Assembly (NCBI GenBank): GCA_016785225.1
Contig: JAFBJZ010000911.1
Coordinates: forward strand, 1 to 64,000
Origin: Psettodes erumei
Taxonomy: Eukaryota; Chordata; Actinopteri; Pleuronectiformes; Psettodidae
Length of the DNA: 64,000 bases
Direction: 5' to 3'
A model generated the notes under the pieces. That model searched no databases, was not told the DNA's origin, and saw only the letters and a list, made by a program, of their open reading frames with translations. Shown here in pieces: positions 50,460-62,200 of the stretch. The number at the start of each line of letters is the position of its first letter. Positions within the stretch are counted from its first letter, which is position 1. Position numbers and translations under genes: made by a program.

Positions 50460-50620
50460 CTCGTCCCGCTGGACATTTTCCTTGTTAACGGTGTCCGCGA
50501 GCTCATCAGGTAAGCAGAAATGTGAGTCCAGACGGCAGGCAGCTGATTCAACCGACCTGTCGTTGGTTCACGCGAGCTGTGAGCGCGCATGCGCGCTTTG
50601 CTCTAATCCAGTGCCTCATG
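50460..50620 (-). promoter_or_regulatory. daam1: CpG island and candidate daam1 promoter / untranslated first exon
   Basis: From about 49950 to 50620 the sequence is CpG-rich (CCGCCGCGG, GTGTCCGCGAGC, GCGCGCATGCGCGC), the strongest such island in the window. On the minus strand GCGGGACGAG|GTAAGGACG is a strong donor with exon edge 50460, suited to splice to the acceptor at 28960. A plus-strand donor-like ATCAG|GTAAGC at about 50509 suggests the island may also fire in the opposite direction. No TATA box is evident. Position just downstream of the ppp1r13b 3' end fits a daam1 start. Confidence 0.5.
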
Positions 50621-52324
50621 GATGTTGTAGTGTGCGATGTAATCAACGCGCTTTTCGGACTCATTAGAAATATCATTCTCGTATTTAAAGGGCATTTGAC
50701 CAAAGCAGAGATGAGGTACTGGTACTGTTTTCCGATTTTGTTTATCGCTAGTGTTCCCAATAATACATTAGAGCTACAACGATCAATTGATTAATTGTGT
50801 CTACTGACAGGAAACAGGGTTGAGGTTTGGATTAGGGAAATTTATCTTCAGACCATTCTTAAGGAACAGGGGCACAGATGTGCTTGTTCCAGCCACACAA
50901 ATGGGATTTTCTTTTTTTCCTCTCTTTGCTCCTCGTGTAGTAAGCCAATACAATGGAGGACAATGGAATTTCCCTATTGTGTCTTGGGAATATATTTTTA
51001 AAAATATTAACTGCAGGTTATGTTTCTAGAACCAATGTCCACAAACAATACTTTGGATAAACCACAGATGTTGCTCTGAACACTTTTCATTGGGAATACT
51101 TTTTATGCACAAAAGGATTCCTTTGAAAACTGCGAACTGTGTTGTGTGATAAGAGTCACGGGGACACTTTCTGCAGAGGGAGGCTGCTACTGCATGTGAT
51201 CAAGTGTGTGATCAAACGTTGTGAGTACAACAAACAGAATCTCATTCAGTTCCATTGGGATGAACCAGACGTAGAAATCTGACTGACCGATATCTCAAAT
51301 CCTGGATATTTGTCTACATACCACCAGCAGTGAGAAAATGAACCAACTATTAATGCAAACCACTTGGCTGTCTTACAATGGGCAGGTGTAGTGGTGTCAC
51401 TTGATAATGATTTAGTGCCCCCTAGTGGCGTAAAGGTAAACTACATATTGTGAGTGAGTCGGGTGCATATACTGTACATGCACTGTCGGCACTTGCCTGA
51501 TAAGAGTTGTTTTTCCCCCCGCAAAAATCAGTTTTCTATCATCTTTCTGGATTTAATTAAATTCAATTAAATACTTTTTAAAGTTTTACATGACAATAAG
51601 TGGAGTATGTACATCCAAAGTGTTAGACACATCTTCAACGTTCATATTACAGAAAAAAATGGTTTATTATCTGAGGCCTCACTTATAATTTATTCATGTT
51701 CTCGCCACACATCCACAATAGTCCTGAATCCAGATTGTGAACAGATGACATTGAATAAACAAACATGTCTTGCAATGATGATGTTCATGAAATGTGAATA
51801 ATGACAATTTCTGAACTGCAAACCTTTGTTTATCTTTGATTTAATACACTGGGTTTGTTTTGCCTGATCTGTGTAGTTAAGATTTACAGCATTTTCTATT
51901 TCCTCAACAAAATCAATTTTCTGCTCCATGAAAACATCTACGGGGACTTTAATTCAACTCCTGGAAGCTGTTAATTATTACTGACAGCAGCAAATCAATT
52001 GATTATCCCACACCTCAATAATTCTGCAAAGTCTTATGGAGCAATTGAATTAAAATATTAAACTCTATCTTTATCTTTGGTGATTAGACTACAGTAAAAT
52101 CAAACATCGAGCACATTTTTCTCTGTTAGTGTTTCTTCGTGCACGGTGATCAAATTGGTATATAAAAAAAACACGTAATATCTGATATCTCAATTTACAT
52201 TTTACTGACAAAAATCAGCAACATCTCACCCTTAGAGATGATTTCAAACATATAGTGTCATGTAAACCGGGGCCGCCACAGACCTCATTAGGGAGATGGA
52301 GATGGCTGAAGAAGTGTGAATACT
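50621..52324. other. Intergenic spacer between ppp1r13b 3' end and daam1 promoter
   Basis: About 1.7 kb of AT-rich DNA with no supported gene. Near 50769 a fragment ACAACGATCAATTGATTAATTG resembles the end of a common fish repeat. The CTCF-like motif at 51415 is the only other feature I can name. Confidence 0.5.
51415..51428 (-). promoter_or_regulatory. CTCF-like motif, minus orientation, full match
   Basis: Minus strand CCACTAGGGGGCAC fits all 14 positions of the CTCF core CCASYAGRKGGCRS. It lies between the ppp1r13b 3' end and the daam1 promoter candidate, a place where an insulator would make sense. Binding is inferred. Confidence 0.45.
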
Positions 52325-52341
52325 GAGACAAGGGTTAGTGT

Positions 52342-52347
52342 TTTATT
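52342..52347 (-). terminator. ppp1r13b: Polyadenylation signal for ppp1r13b
   Basis: TTTATT on plus is AATAAA on minus, 388 bp beyond the stop codon at 52735. A (TG)n microsatellite (52510-52531) falls inside the predicted 3' UTR. Confidence 0.55.
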
Positions 52348-52509
52348 CGTCAAGTTGATGTCTGATACAGAGCTGACACTGAGTTGGGGGTAAAATCAAG
52401 TGGGGACAATGACAGAGCAAGAGGATGAAAGGTGTGTGTGTGTTTAGGGAAGGGGGGGTCAGGATGTAGTGATTTAAGAGATTTTCGCATATGGAGTGCT
52501 TGTGTTTCA

Positions 52510-52531
52510 TTGTGTGTGTGTGTGTGTGTGC
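52510..52531. repeat. (TG)n microsatellite in ppp1r13b 3' UTR
   Basis: About 11 TG units on the plus strand; a shorter one lies at 52430-52442. Confidence 0.9.
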
Positions 52532-52734
52532 TCCACGCCCACAAATGTTAATATGTATGTCAGAGTTCAGTGCCCACTGGTTCAGAGAAAAAGGATTTTG
52601 TAAGAAGCACAAGGCTGGGGATGGGGGGGGTATGGCCACGGGGGGAGAAGACAGAGCACCAGGCTCCTTTGTTCTCTGCAGTTGTTTTTTTGTCACTAGT
52701 CCAGCTGTTCGCCAGAGTCAGTGGAGCTGAGACT

Positions 52735-53215
52735 CTACGCCAAGGAGCGCTGACGAGGCTTGATCCTGGGATAGAGCTGTGAAGACAGAGACAGAACGAG
52801 GAGAAGCGTTAAAGGTGTGACCTGCTCGTGTTTGTCATCACTAATGCTGTCATTTACATCACTCCTTTCATTTCATCTTAAACATCTTAATATCACATAG
52901 AAAACATTTTCATTATTGATTCAATTGCTGATTGTTTTGTTTGGTTACAGAGATGATTCAGGTTTGAAACTTTCCACCAGACAGTGAAACTTCAGCGAGC
53001 ATCAATTTTTGTTACCCCGAGCAGGTTGCGGGGCACGTAGCCCTCGTTGTCTTCCAGCCGTGCCCACCACCACTCAGTTTCGCTGTCGTCCTGTCGTCGC
53101 AGAATGGTGATGGCGTCCCCCTCACCGAACGACAACTCGTCCTGGCCCTGGGCTTCGTAATCCCACAGAGCGTACACCGTCCCCTTGTTCATTACGCCCA
53201 ATTTCTCCTGAACAC
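52735..53215 (-). CDS. ppp1r13b: ppp1r13b SH3 domain and C-terminus (two exons)
   Basis: Exon 53016-53215 (66 codons) starts VQEKLGVMNKG and gives the SH3 fold with YALWDYEAQGQDELSF (RT loop), ETEWWWARL and GYVPRNLLG. Exon 52735-52776 adds LYPRIKPRQRSLA and TAG. The donor of the first is GTAACA, weak but in frame; reading through it gives a false tail. In the known ASPP-p53 complex this SH3 and the last ankyrin repeat contact the p53 core domain. Confidence 0.95.
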
Positions 53216-56200
53216 CTGCATGAGACAGTCCAAAACAGACTGTCAATACTGCGACTGTACTGGACAAATCAATATCTTTATGGACAAAGTGGTCTCAGAG
53301 CTGATGACAAAAAATATTTCTGAAGTGAGCTCGTCCTTTTCAGAATGATTTTTGTGCATCCTGGACAGATCGGTGGGCTGCTTCTCACCATATAGAAACT
53401 GGGAGCACTGGATATAGCCCTCTTCCATTTCTTCGCACTTATCTGCAGCAGTCTCAACGTCACTAATCGTGCTGGCAAAGATGGCCGCTCCTGACTCAAC
53501 CAACAACTTGCAGAGATGAACGCTGTTACACGAGGCGGCACAGTGGAGCGGAGTCCTGTTCAAGCACAAACAGGAAAACAAACACAGCAAATCAAAACTC
53601 GGTAAAATCTCTTCAGTATTTCTGTCATCACCCAGACCGCAGACTCACCATCCATCACTGTCTGCAGCATTGACGTTCACGCCAAAATCCAACAGGAACT
53701 TGACTATGTGGTGATGTCCGGCGCACACTGCGTTGTGCAGGGGCGTGATCCCCTCATCGTTGGGAGTGCTTGGATTCTCCACCTGGTAAAAAAAGCGGAC
53801 GAAATGTTGATTATTTAGTCTACATGGAATGTATACATAATTAATCCCTATGGACACAGTCAGGACACACCTCATAGATGATCCTCTGGACGAGGTCAAA
53901 CTCGCCCTCCAATGAGGCATCCAGCAGGAGGGCCAGCGGGTTGAACTTCACTCGGAAGCCGTGACCAGTGCGCTCGGAGTTCGGTTTCTTCAGGTTTGTG
54001 CGTTTCTCCTGCAATGATGGCGAGAGGAAGCAAGATTCACAAAGCAACTCTTTAAATGCAGTCATGCGATAAGTCGCCTGTGTAAATGCGTGTCTCACCA
54101 GGGGCTGTGAGACCGCGGTGCCGGTCTCCTCTGGAGTGGACACTTCCGGCACAGGGCTGGGCAGCGACGCCTCAGAGCCTCCCACGTTGTTGTTATTGTC
54201 ATCCTCCTGTCCCTCTTCTTCAGCGGGATCGCCCGGCCCTTCTGGCGGCGGGGGCAGTGGATCGTTGTCGTTAGCGTCTGTAGATGGTGGCGGAGCCTCG
54301 CAGCCCAGCTCCTCCGGCCCTGGTGGTGGCGGCAGCGGCGTCTCAGGGGGAGGTTGCCGTTGTCTGTGTCAGCCGCAGAGTCACCTCCCAGATATCCAGG
54401 AGGATTAGCCGGCTGGTAAAACGGTGTTCCATTACCTGCACCGTTGCCACCCCCCGAGCCACTAACTCCGTTTCCCTCGATACCTCCCGCTAGAGTGTTA
54501 AATCTCTGGTAGAGCAGTTTCTGGATGTTGGGTCCGCAGGGGCCCTCTGGTTCTGTGATGGAGCTGCGCTTCTTGAGGGGTCTCGGCGCGTTGGCCAGCT
54601 TCTTACGGAGCACCTCGAGATCGGCGTCACTTTGGTAGCGCAGCGGGGAGTGTACCATGGGCGTTAGCTTCGTGGGGCTGAGGGGTCGCGGGATGTTCTC
54701 CACGCTGGGAGGAGGCGCAGATGGCTCCAGGTGCTGGAAGCACTCATGTTCATCAAATTCTCCGTCCAGAGTGTCCTCACTGCCGGGTTGGCCTTGGAGC
54801 AACGGGAACGCCCCTCCAGCCTGGACGAAAGGCAAGGGGGAGGGGGGTGTCGAGCTGGGGGGGAGAACAGGCTTCCCGTATACTGGAGACGAGGAAAGAG
54901 AGTGGAATTAGGGCCGCAGCCAATCATTATTCTCACTGTTAACTCATCTGTCAGTTTCCTTTTCAATTAATTTATTAGCCAAAAAAGTGAACAACGCCCA
55001 TAACTTCTCAGAGCCCGAGTTAACCACCTGTCACTACATGTATATATCATGATACAGAAGCCCATGATTCAACATTCAACAGTCCAATCATGAAAACGCA
55101 TTCTCTCTACTGGAATATCTCTTCGAACAGAGCTTTTACCTGCTTTGAGTGCAGGCTTGAGTGGCTGACTCTTTGGCGCTGCCTGCTGGAGGTACATGTG
55201 ATAGATGGAGCTGGAGTTCATGGTGGGTGGACCTTTGCGGGGCGACTGAGGCCGCGACCCCCTGTCTGGGATGAAGGGGCGCACTGCCACAGCGGGCGGT
55301 GGATCGAGGCGTTCGCTCAGCCCGGGAGGGAAAAGCGGCGCACTGGGCTGCAAGGTGGGGCTCGGTGGCACCGAGATGCGCTGCTGGATCTGCTGGGAGG
55401 ACGAGCCCGTGGAAGCGGAGGTGCGGGGCCAGGCGGGAGCTGGAGGGTTCGGGAGTGGGCGAGGAGGCGGAGGGGCGTCCTTACGGCGCTCCAAGGAGCT
55501 GGCTGAGTTTGCAGAGGTGAGGTGGGAGCCGTAGGGAGGCGGCTGTGGCTTGGATATAGCAGGGGAAGACACAACCATTTTGGAGTCTAGCACCTGTAAA
55601 GAAAGGTGAAAACACACAAACATTCATTTTCCTTGTGGCTGTAACATTTGTGAGAGCGACAGAAGAATATAAACATCCTTACAGATATTGCTGTGGATAA
55701 AAAGGAAAGATGACAAACCTTTTCTGTACTTGGAGTGACTGGTGAGCCTGAGGGAGGGCTCTTGCCCTGGGTGTCAGTCCCTGAGTCTCTTCTCTCAGGA
55801 GGCTTTAGAGTTGCGCTGGTCTTGCCGAGAGTAGGCCAACCGGCGTCATTGGCTGCCACACAAACAGGACACAGTGAGTGCATTGCAAACGAGAAAAAAA
55901 AAGACGATACCCAGCGACTGAGGTGATGTGACAAGCATGTCCACCAGAACTAGGCCTAAATGGCATCGTTTTCTTTTTAACGTTTGAGCGTGTCTAATTA
56001 ACCACACACAGTGGAATGCTGGTTATGGTATTTCATCATTTTACACACATACTGCAAGTATTTACTGCATGTACCATTTTGACCTAGGATTGGCATCAAA
56101 TGGAGGGTTCAGGATTTTGAGAAGCTTATCCTATTAACCACAGACTATCAAGAGACAGGAAAACTCTCCATGTTGCCTTTTTTGTTAATGTGAATTCAGC

Positions 56201-59200
56201 ATCTTTCACATTTTCGAAGCAAAGATAAGGAGAGGAGCCAAAACAGTTCTGTAAAAATCAGTATGTCCTGCAAAAAGCTGCATCACTACCACTACTGCCA
56301 CATTCATGAAAGTCAAGTGATGTTCTTCAGAGAAATGGCTTCATGCACTATTTACTTAAAACATATTCCCCATATTCTGTGCTCCTATTTACAGTTATTC
56401 ATCTTTTTCAATCTTCCCATACTCTGTTGAAGGTTCATGTTGCCAGACACATCACAAGGCCCATCACATTCCTTCATTTCTTGCAAAAAGGATGCACGAG
56501 TTCTACTTTCTTCTCAAAACAGAAATTTTTCAAAAATACCAGAAACTAAAGGTTTCCAGAGGGGCTATTGATCAATAGGATGAAAATCCTGAGCCTTCAC
56601 TTCACAGCAGTGATGAAAATGAATGTATCTGCATTAGTATGTTGCTACTGTGAGTTTCAGTAGTGTATGAATTTAGCCACATTGTAAAAGATTCAGTGAT
56701 TACTGCCGCTAACATCAGTACTGTTTGTCTCCAAGATTAAACTGATTACTTAAAAAAATATATGTGCAAGGAAAAAAAGAAAAGTCCTTTAGACAGCAAG
56801 GGTAGGGTGAAAAGAAAGCGGATGCAAAAAGGAAGACAATGAAACAACAGCAATAGGTGTGGAGGAATTTGACAGGAATTCATGTTCCTATAATAAAACT
56901 GCAGCACGGTGGCCGGCTCATTACACACCCAAAAATCTCAAAAGCCAATTAAAGCATATTAGATTTACAATAAGTTTCACTGGGAAATCTTTCCTTTAAA
57001 TGGAGATCAACCCGGCAGCACTGAAACTGTCCTACCAACACCGACCACAGTATGAAAGGAAAACAGATCGATCTCCACGGGTTATTAGGATCGACACAAC
57101 ACCACGACACTTTAACATGTACAAGTTAGAATTCCTTGCGCATGTAAAGTGTATGAAAACTAAAAGTGGTTCTCGCAGCTTGGTTGCCGTGAGAATGTGG
57201 CGTCAAGGTTTATGTTAGACAGGCTGCGGATGTTATGAAATTAGAACGAAGCCCGCGTGTTTTGGACTGCTTTGCATGTGTAAACTTTACGGAGGCACTC
57301 AACTCATTGAACCTTCTCAGGAGTGTGCAAACACACACGCACAGACACAGGATCAGCGGCGCCTTGCCGGTAGCGCCTGACGAGGCGTGGCGTCGAATAC
57401 GATTAAAGGAGTGAAAGCCTCTGCAGATGGGCAGCAAAGTATTTCAGGGTGGCACCCCGCTACTTTGACGCCATCAGACCATCCACAGAGCAAGCACTCG
57501 TGTCTCATGTCATGTCAGCGTGCTCTCTCTCCAGTTCAGATTAAAAAAAACTGCACAGGCAGGGGAGCTTATTGGTGCCAGGATGCTTCCATCAATCGGT
57601 GATTGTTAACCAGGCACGGATGCACATCTCCTCCTCAGCTGTGCCTCTTCGCTTCAGTTTGTCTTAGCATGGTGGAGCATATCATCGACATCCCATCACT
57701 TTTAATCATGACAGTTTTTGGTGGAATATTAAATTAGCAAGAGGTCATTACAGTGTAAGGGAGCTCATGCTGTGATAAGGGAGAGTGCAGTCATGACACT
57801 CTTAGATTCCCAGCCAATTCAAGACATAAGCTTGTATAGATCTAATTATGTGACCGACTATAACATGCTATCTACGGAGTAAAAACTCCAGTGCACGCTA
57901 AGGATCCTGTGCTACAGCTGAGAGAGAAGGTTCAGGAAGCGCCACCCCTCCGCTCATGCAGCACTGCGCACTCACGGGACGAGCCGTCAGAGCCAGTGGA
58001 GGCTCCAGGGCCTGGGTGTGACTCTGGAAGGGACGGGGGTACCGGGTCCACAACGATGTCTAAATCAGACACCTTCCAAGGGCCGGGGGGCTTTCGCACA
58101 CCGTCTGCCCCAGGAAGAGTTGCCCCCAAACCCCGCGCCCACAGGGAAACAAGAGATGTCACGCAGACAAAACAGCACAGACACATGAGAGAGGAGGAGA
58201 GAAAACAGAGGGCATCACAGTTCACACGAGACAGGAAGAGAGTGAGGTTAGAGAGGGAGGGGGGGGGGGGAGAGGAATTACAGAAATCAAGACCAGGCGG
58301 AGAATTCACTGAGTCAGGTAGGAAGGAAACAGGATAACAGTTGGGGCCCAACAAGGGAATTTCAGTCACAAGGTGTTCATGCACAAAGCGTGTAGAGGTG
58401 TAAGACTTCTGCCTCTGAGACTACATGTATCCACACTGCTCTGTAAGTGAATGCAGGAAACATGTTCTCATCTGCTGTTCTCTAACTGTTCATATTCCTG
58501 TTTTCATAATGAGGAAAAGACAGGATACTTTCTTGCAATTTGGCAAAAAAATATGCTTTGTAAAGATAGTTGTATGGGACTGAACCAACCCGACTTGGTG
58601 CGGCCGTGGTTGGCTTGATTATTGACGCCCAGAGTCTGAGGCTTCAGCGGATCAGGTGGTATGTTGTAGCCCCCTTCCTGTCGGCCCGGCACGGGAACCT
58701 GGATGTACGGCCCCACAGCAGCTACGCGGCCCAGAGTGCCGGGAGCTGGCTGGGGAGAGGGAGGCCCGTTGGCTCTGTTCAGCTGTGAGAGGAGAGAGTC
58801 AGAAAAGTTTCTAACTTTCAAAGTGTCGAGAGGGAAAGCAATCAGCATGTGCAGTGACGCGAGCGGAAACTGTTCTCCACAAGTTGCCACTAAGCCTTGA
58901 AGAGCCAGAAAAGTGCCTGAAGTGAGTTCTTTAAGAGACAGGGACTTCCCGTCAAAAGCATTTCAGTCAAAACAATCTGAGGAGGAGAAGTGTTAAGTGC
59001 TCCTAGTCTTACAGGGAGGTTCTCTTTTTGACGTGCCTCAGCTTTTTTCTTGTAGAGGCGTTCCCGTAATTCGCTGATGCGCTTGTCCATGAGCGTCACT
59101 TCCATGTTGCGCTTGTTCAGAAGCTCCTTCTGCTGCTGCAGCTTGCTATTTTGCTCCTGGTTCAACTTGTTCCGAATCTGAGGAGGATAAATGCAGACGC

Positions 59201-62200
59201 AGCTAGAACACAAGTCGACCAGAACAATAGATCCTGCTCTCCGTGTAATCGGGGTGAAGTAAGCGGAGCAGAACCTGTATTGTAAGTATTTACTAGGTGT
59301 CACACTTCTTTCTACCCAGCAGTACCTGAAGCTCCTGATAGAGTTTGCGGAGCTCTAGAGCCGCGGCGCCAGTGACTTGGCCACCCAAGGCGGTCTGGAT
59401 GCCGTTGAGCTTCCCCCTCCTCAGGTCCTCCAGCTGCAGGCTCAGCTGCTCCACCCTCAGCACAGCCGCCTGCAACTCTGCCTGCTTCTCTTGGAACAGG
59501 CTGCTAACTTGTTCAATCTCTACAGCTGCATGTGAGGAACGAAAAAAATCATGTCAGGGTCACTCTTAAGAAAAAAAAAAATAGTTCATGGTCATGCTGC
59601 TTTTTTCCACAATGCTTATGTGTCAAACTTTGTAAATACCATTCATGAAAAGTGAAAAAAAATCCTTTGTAAGAAACTTTTTTTAGGAAATTTTCAATAC
59701 ATGGATTAATTACATTTTTAAATTAGTCAAAAGTCAAGTTTGCTGAATATGAATATAAAGTTTAAGTGCCTAGTCATAACTTTGGGTCATGGCTTCTTCG
59801 TAAATATGAGTATGTCATTCTCCATAAATTTGTAATGTAATCACATTACGTGCACAGTTTGATTAGGCATGTATACATACACAGGTTGCCATTGATGACC
59901 TTGCTGTAGTCCACCTGGCCTCTCATTGCCCGGATCTTCTTGAGCTTGGCCTCCTGGCTCTCCACGCGTTCCTTTAGCCTCTGCAGCTTCTCGCTCTCTG
60001 AGACAGTTTGCTGCTGACGGCGCTCCTGCTGCTTCAGGTAACGCAAGCGTTGCTCCTTCAGGGGACAAAAGGGAGATTAGTAGGCAGAGAGGTAAACACA
60101 AGACACTAACTGATGTCAGGCAGCATTCATCATAAACACAAATGCTTAAGACAAATGCTCCTGATACATGAAATAAGACATAAGACTTATAATATGTTTA
60201 TAAGTCAATAATAACAACACAAACATGACTATAAAACCAGCAATGTCTCAAAAACTGAAGCCCTAAAACTAGGCTAAATCTTTCTACTGTATGAACTAAG
60301 TGAAATGCTGTGCTGTGTCAAGACTGTCTGAGGACTGAAGAAAGGGTCAGATGACTTCATCGCTCTACCCAACTGAGAACTGCTCCAGTTAAAGTCCTAA
60401 AATAAGAGATGACAGGCCCAGGTTTCCAAATGACTGCAGGGGGCTTCAAGTGGGCCTACTTTTCAGAAGCCACAACAAAGGCAATAAATAGTCGTACTAT
60501 CGCTGGTCTCCAGTGGGCTTCGTCTTGCATGAGCGACCAGCACATCACAAGCACGGCAGTCGGACTTCATTAGTGCGACGGACGTGACAGAGACCGACAC
60601 GGTAGACTGGTTGTGCGAAGGTTTGAAGCCAAACTCAAAGTGTTCAATGTTTCTGAATAATCGGTGTGCCTCCGTTAACGTGCACATGTTCCTCTACTGA
60701 CTGAGGTGTAAATTCTGACAGACTGGACAATCCCGGCACGGTGACTCAGTGATACGGCGTCCCTTCTGATATGTTACAGAACCCTATGTCCCATGTTTGA
60801 GGTCATGATGGCACAGATAGGCTCAGGGCCGTGTCCTGAATTTACCCGGCCTGTTGAGGTCTTGAACTAATGCCCAGTCTGTGGATGGGAAGTCAGGTTA
60901 CGCAACACAACATTGGACCAACCTGCATCTTTTCTAGTTATCTATGTACAGTGTGTCATACAACAATGAAAAAGCTACGACTGGTCGGGCTTCGACATGT
61001 CTGCCATGTCCCTCATCCAAGTTTGTGTAAAAAATGTTGCCTCTATGATGTGATGTCCCTCTAATGTGTCCCAGTACTCACTAGAATTACTGCAGCACAC
61101 TATTTTGTTACTAAGAAGCGTATACTCAGAGTCCATTGACATATTCTGGGGGACGATTCACAGCGAAGGCGGGATGTTACCTTCGCCACAAGCATCTGCT
61201 GCTGAGCCTCGATTTGCTGCTGCTGCCGTGTGGCCATCTCCTGCAGCTCTGACAGCGTGAGCTCCACCCGCTGACTGCCCACCTACACACCCAAACACAA
61301 ACACGCACACAGGTCAAGAGACTTCGAGGAATTAACTTCCTCATAATAAAAGCTGCTTGATGCGGACCCACGCCAGTTTTTGTTACAGAAGCACTTTTAA
61401 GAGAAATACATCCACCATAGAAGGTTACATAAACTAAAAAGGTTGCATAAGAATAAAAAAAAAAAAACATGTACAAAGAAACAATATACACACAAAGCCC
61501 TTTCCCGAAAAGATTTTGAAAGACGTCTGATTTTTAGAAGCCAGAGGGTCAAACAGCAGGAGACTTAACAGCGGGCAAGAGGCGGCCTCTCGTTCCTCCA
61601 CAACAAGACTCCGGACATCATTATTTCGCAACATTAATTGTTATTAGACTGAGAAGGAGAGCTGAGGTTCTGTTCATAACCGTCAAGGTTTAAAGCTTTT
61701 ATGGTGCTGACAAAACTGAGAGAAACACAGCAACACATGCACCCCGAAGACGCCACCTACCTTCAGGAAGCCCGATTAGAAGCAACAGTAACCACGTGTT
61801 CTTCGGGAGCTCTCACAATCTCAACAGAAAACTGGCGATCACGTTCGATTCTGTTTTTCCTTCCAACTGTCACCCTACAGAGCTGTGAATTTCCTAAAAG
61901 CGGCTGCTTCAGTCGACACACCGGCAGACTACTCTTCAACAAAGCAGCATAGGGAGCGAGCCGTGAATACAGTCCTCTGGACTACAAGCAGCAGTGAGAT
62001 GCCTGGGCGCTCCCCAACTTTTGCCTTTAGGAAGTGTGTTCAATAAGGGGAGAGAGGAGACGATGCAGGAAATGTCACAGTGTTGTTTTTTTCCCAAACA
62101 ACACAGAAGGTTGTAGAAGAGTAGTTTGAATATGGCATTTTCAATATAGATTTGTTTTGTAATCATATGACAAAGAAAAGGAGCACATCCAAATTTGAAA

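Noticed and set aside
50104..50667. 187-codon plus-strand open frame in the CpG island
   Set aside because: Long frame is explained by high GC and low stop density; composition is Ala/Val-rich from GCT/GTG runs and it crosses strong donor sites on both strands.
52990..53015. ASPP1 ending in VTKIDAR
   Set aside because: This is read-through of the GTAACA donor; the conserved end LYPRIKPRQRSLA is in exon 52735-52776.
53992..54098. Continuation of ppp1r13b frame across the intron between exons 54099-54882 and 53871-54008
   Set aside because: The minus frame reads through GTGAGA, but a good acceptor at 54009 and the human-like EKRTNLKK start show it is a short intron.
54118..54408. Ser/Gly-rich plus-strand frames
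   Set aside because: Antisense shadow of the proline-rich ppp1r13b exon.
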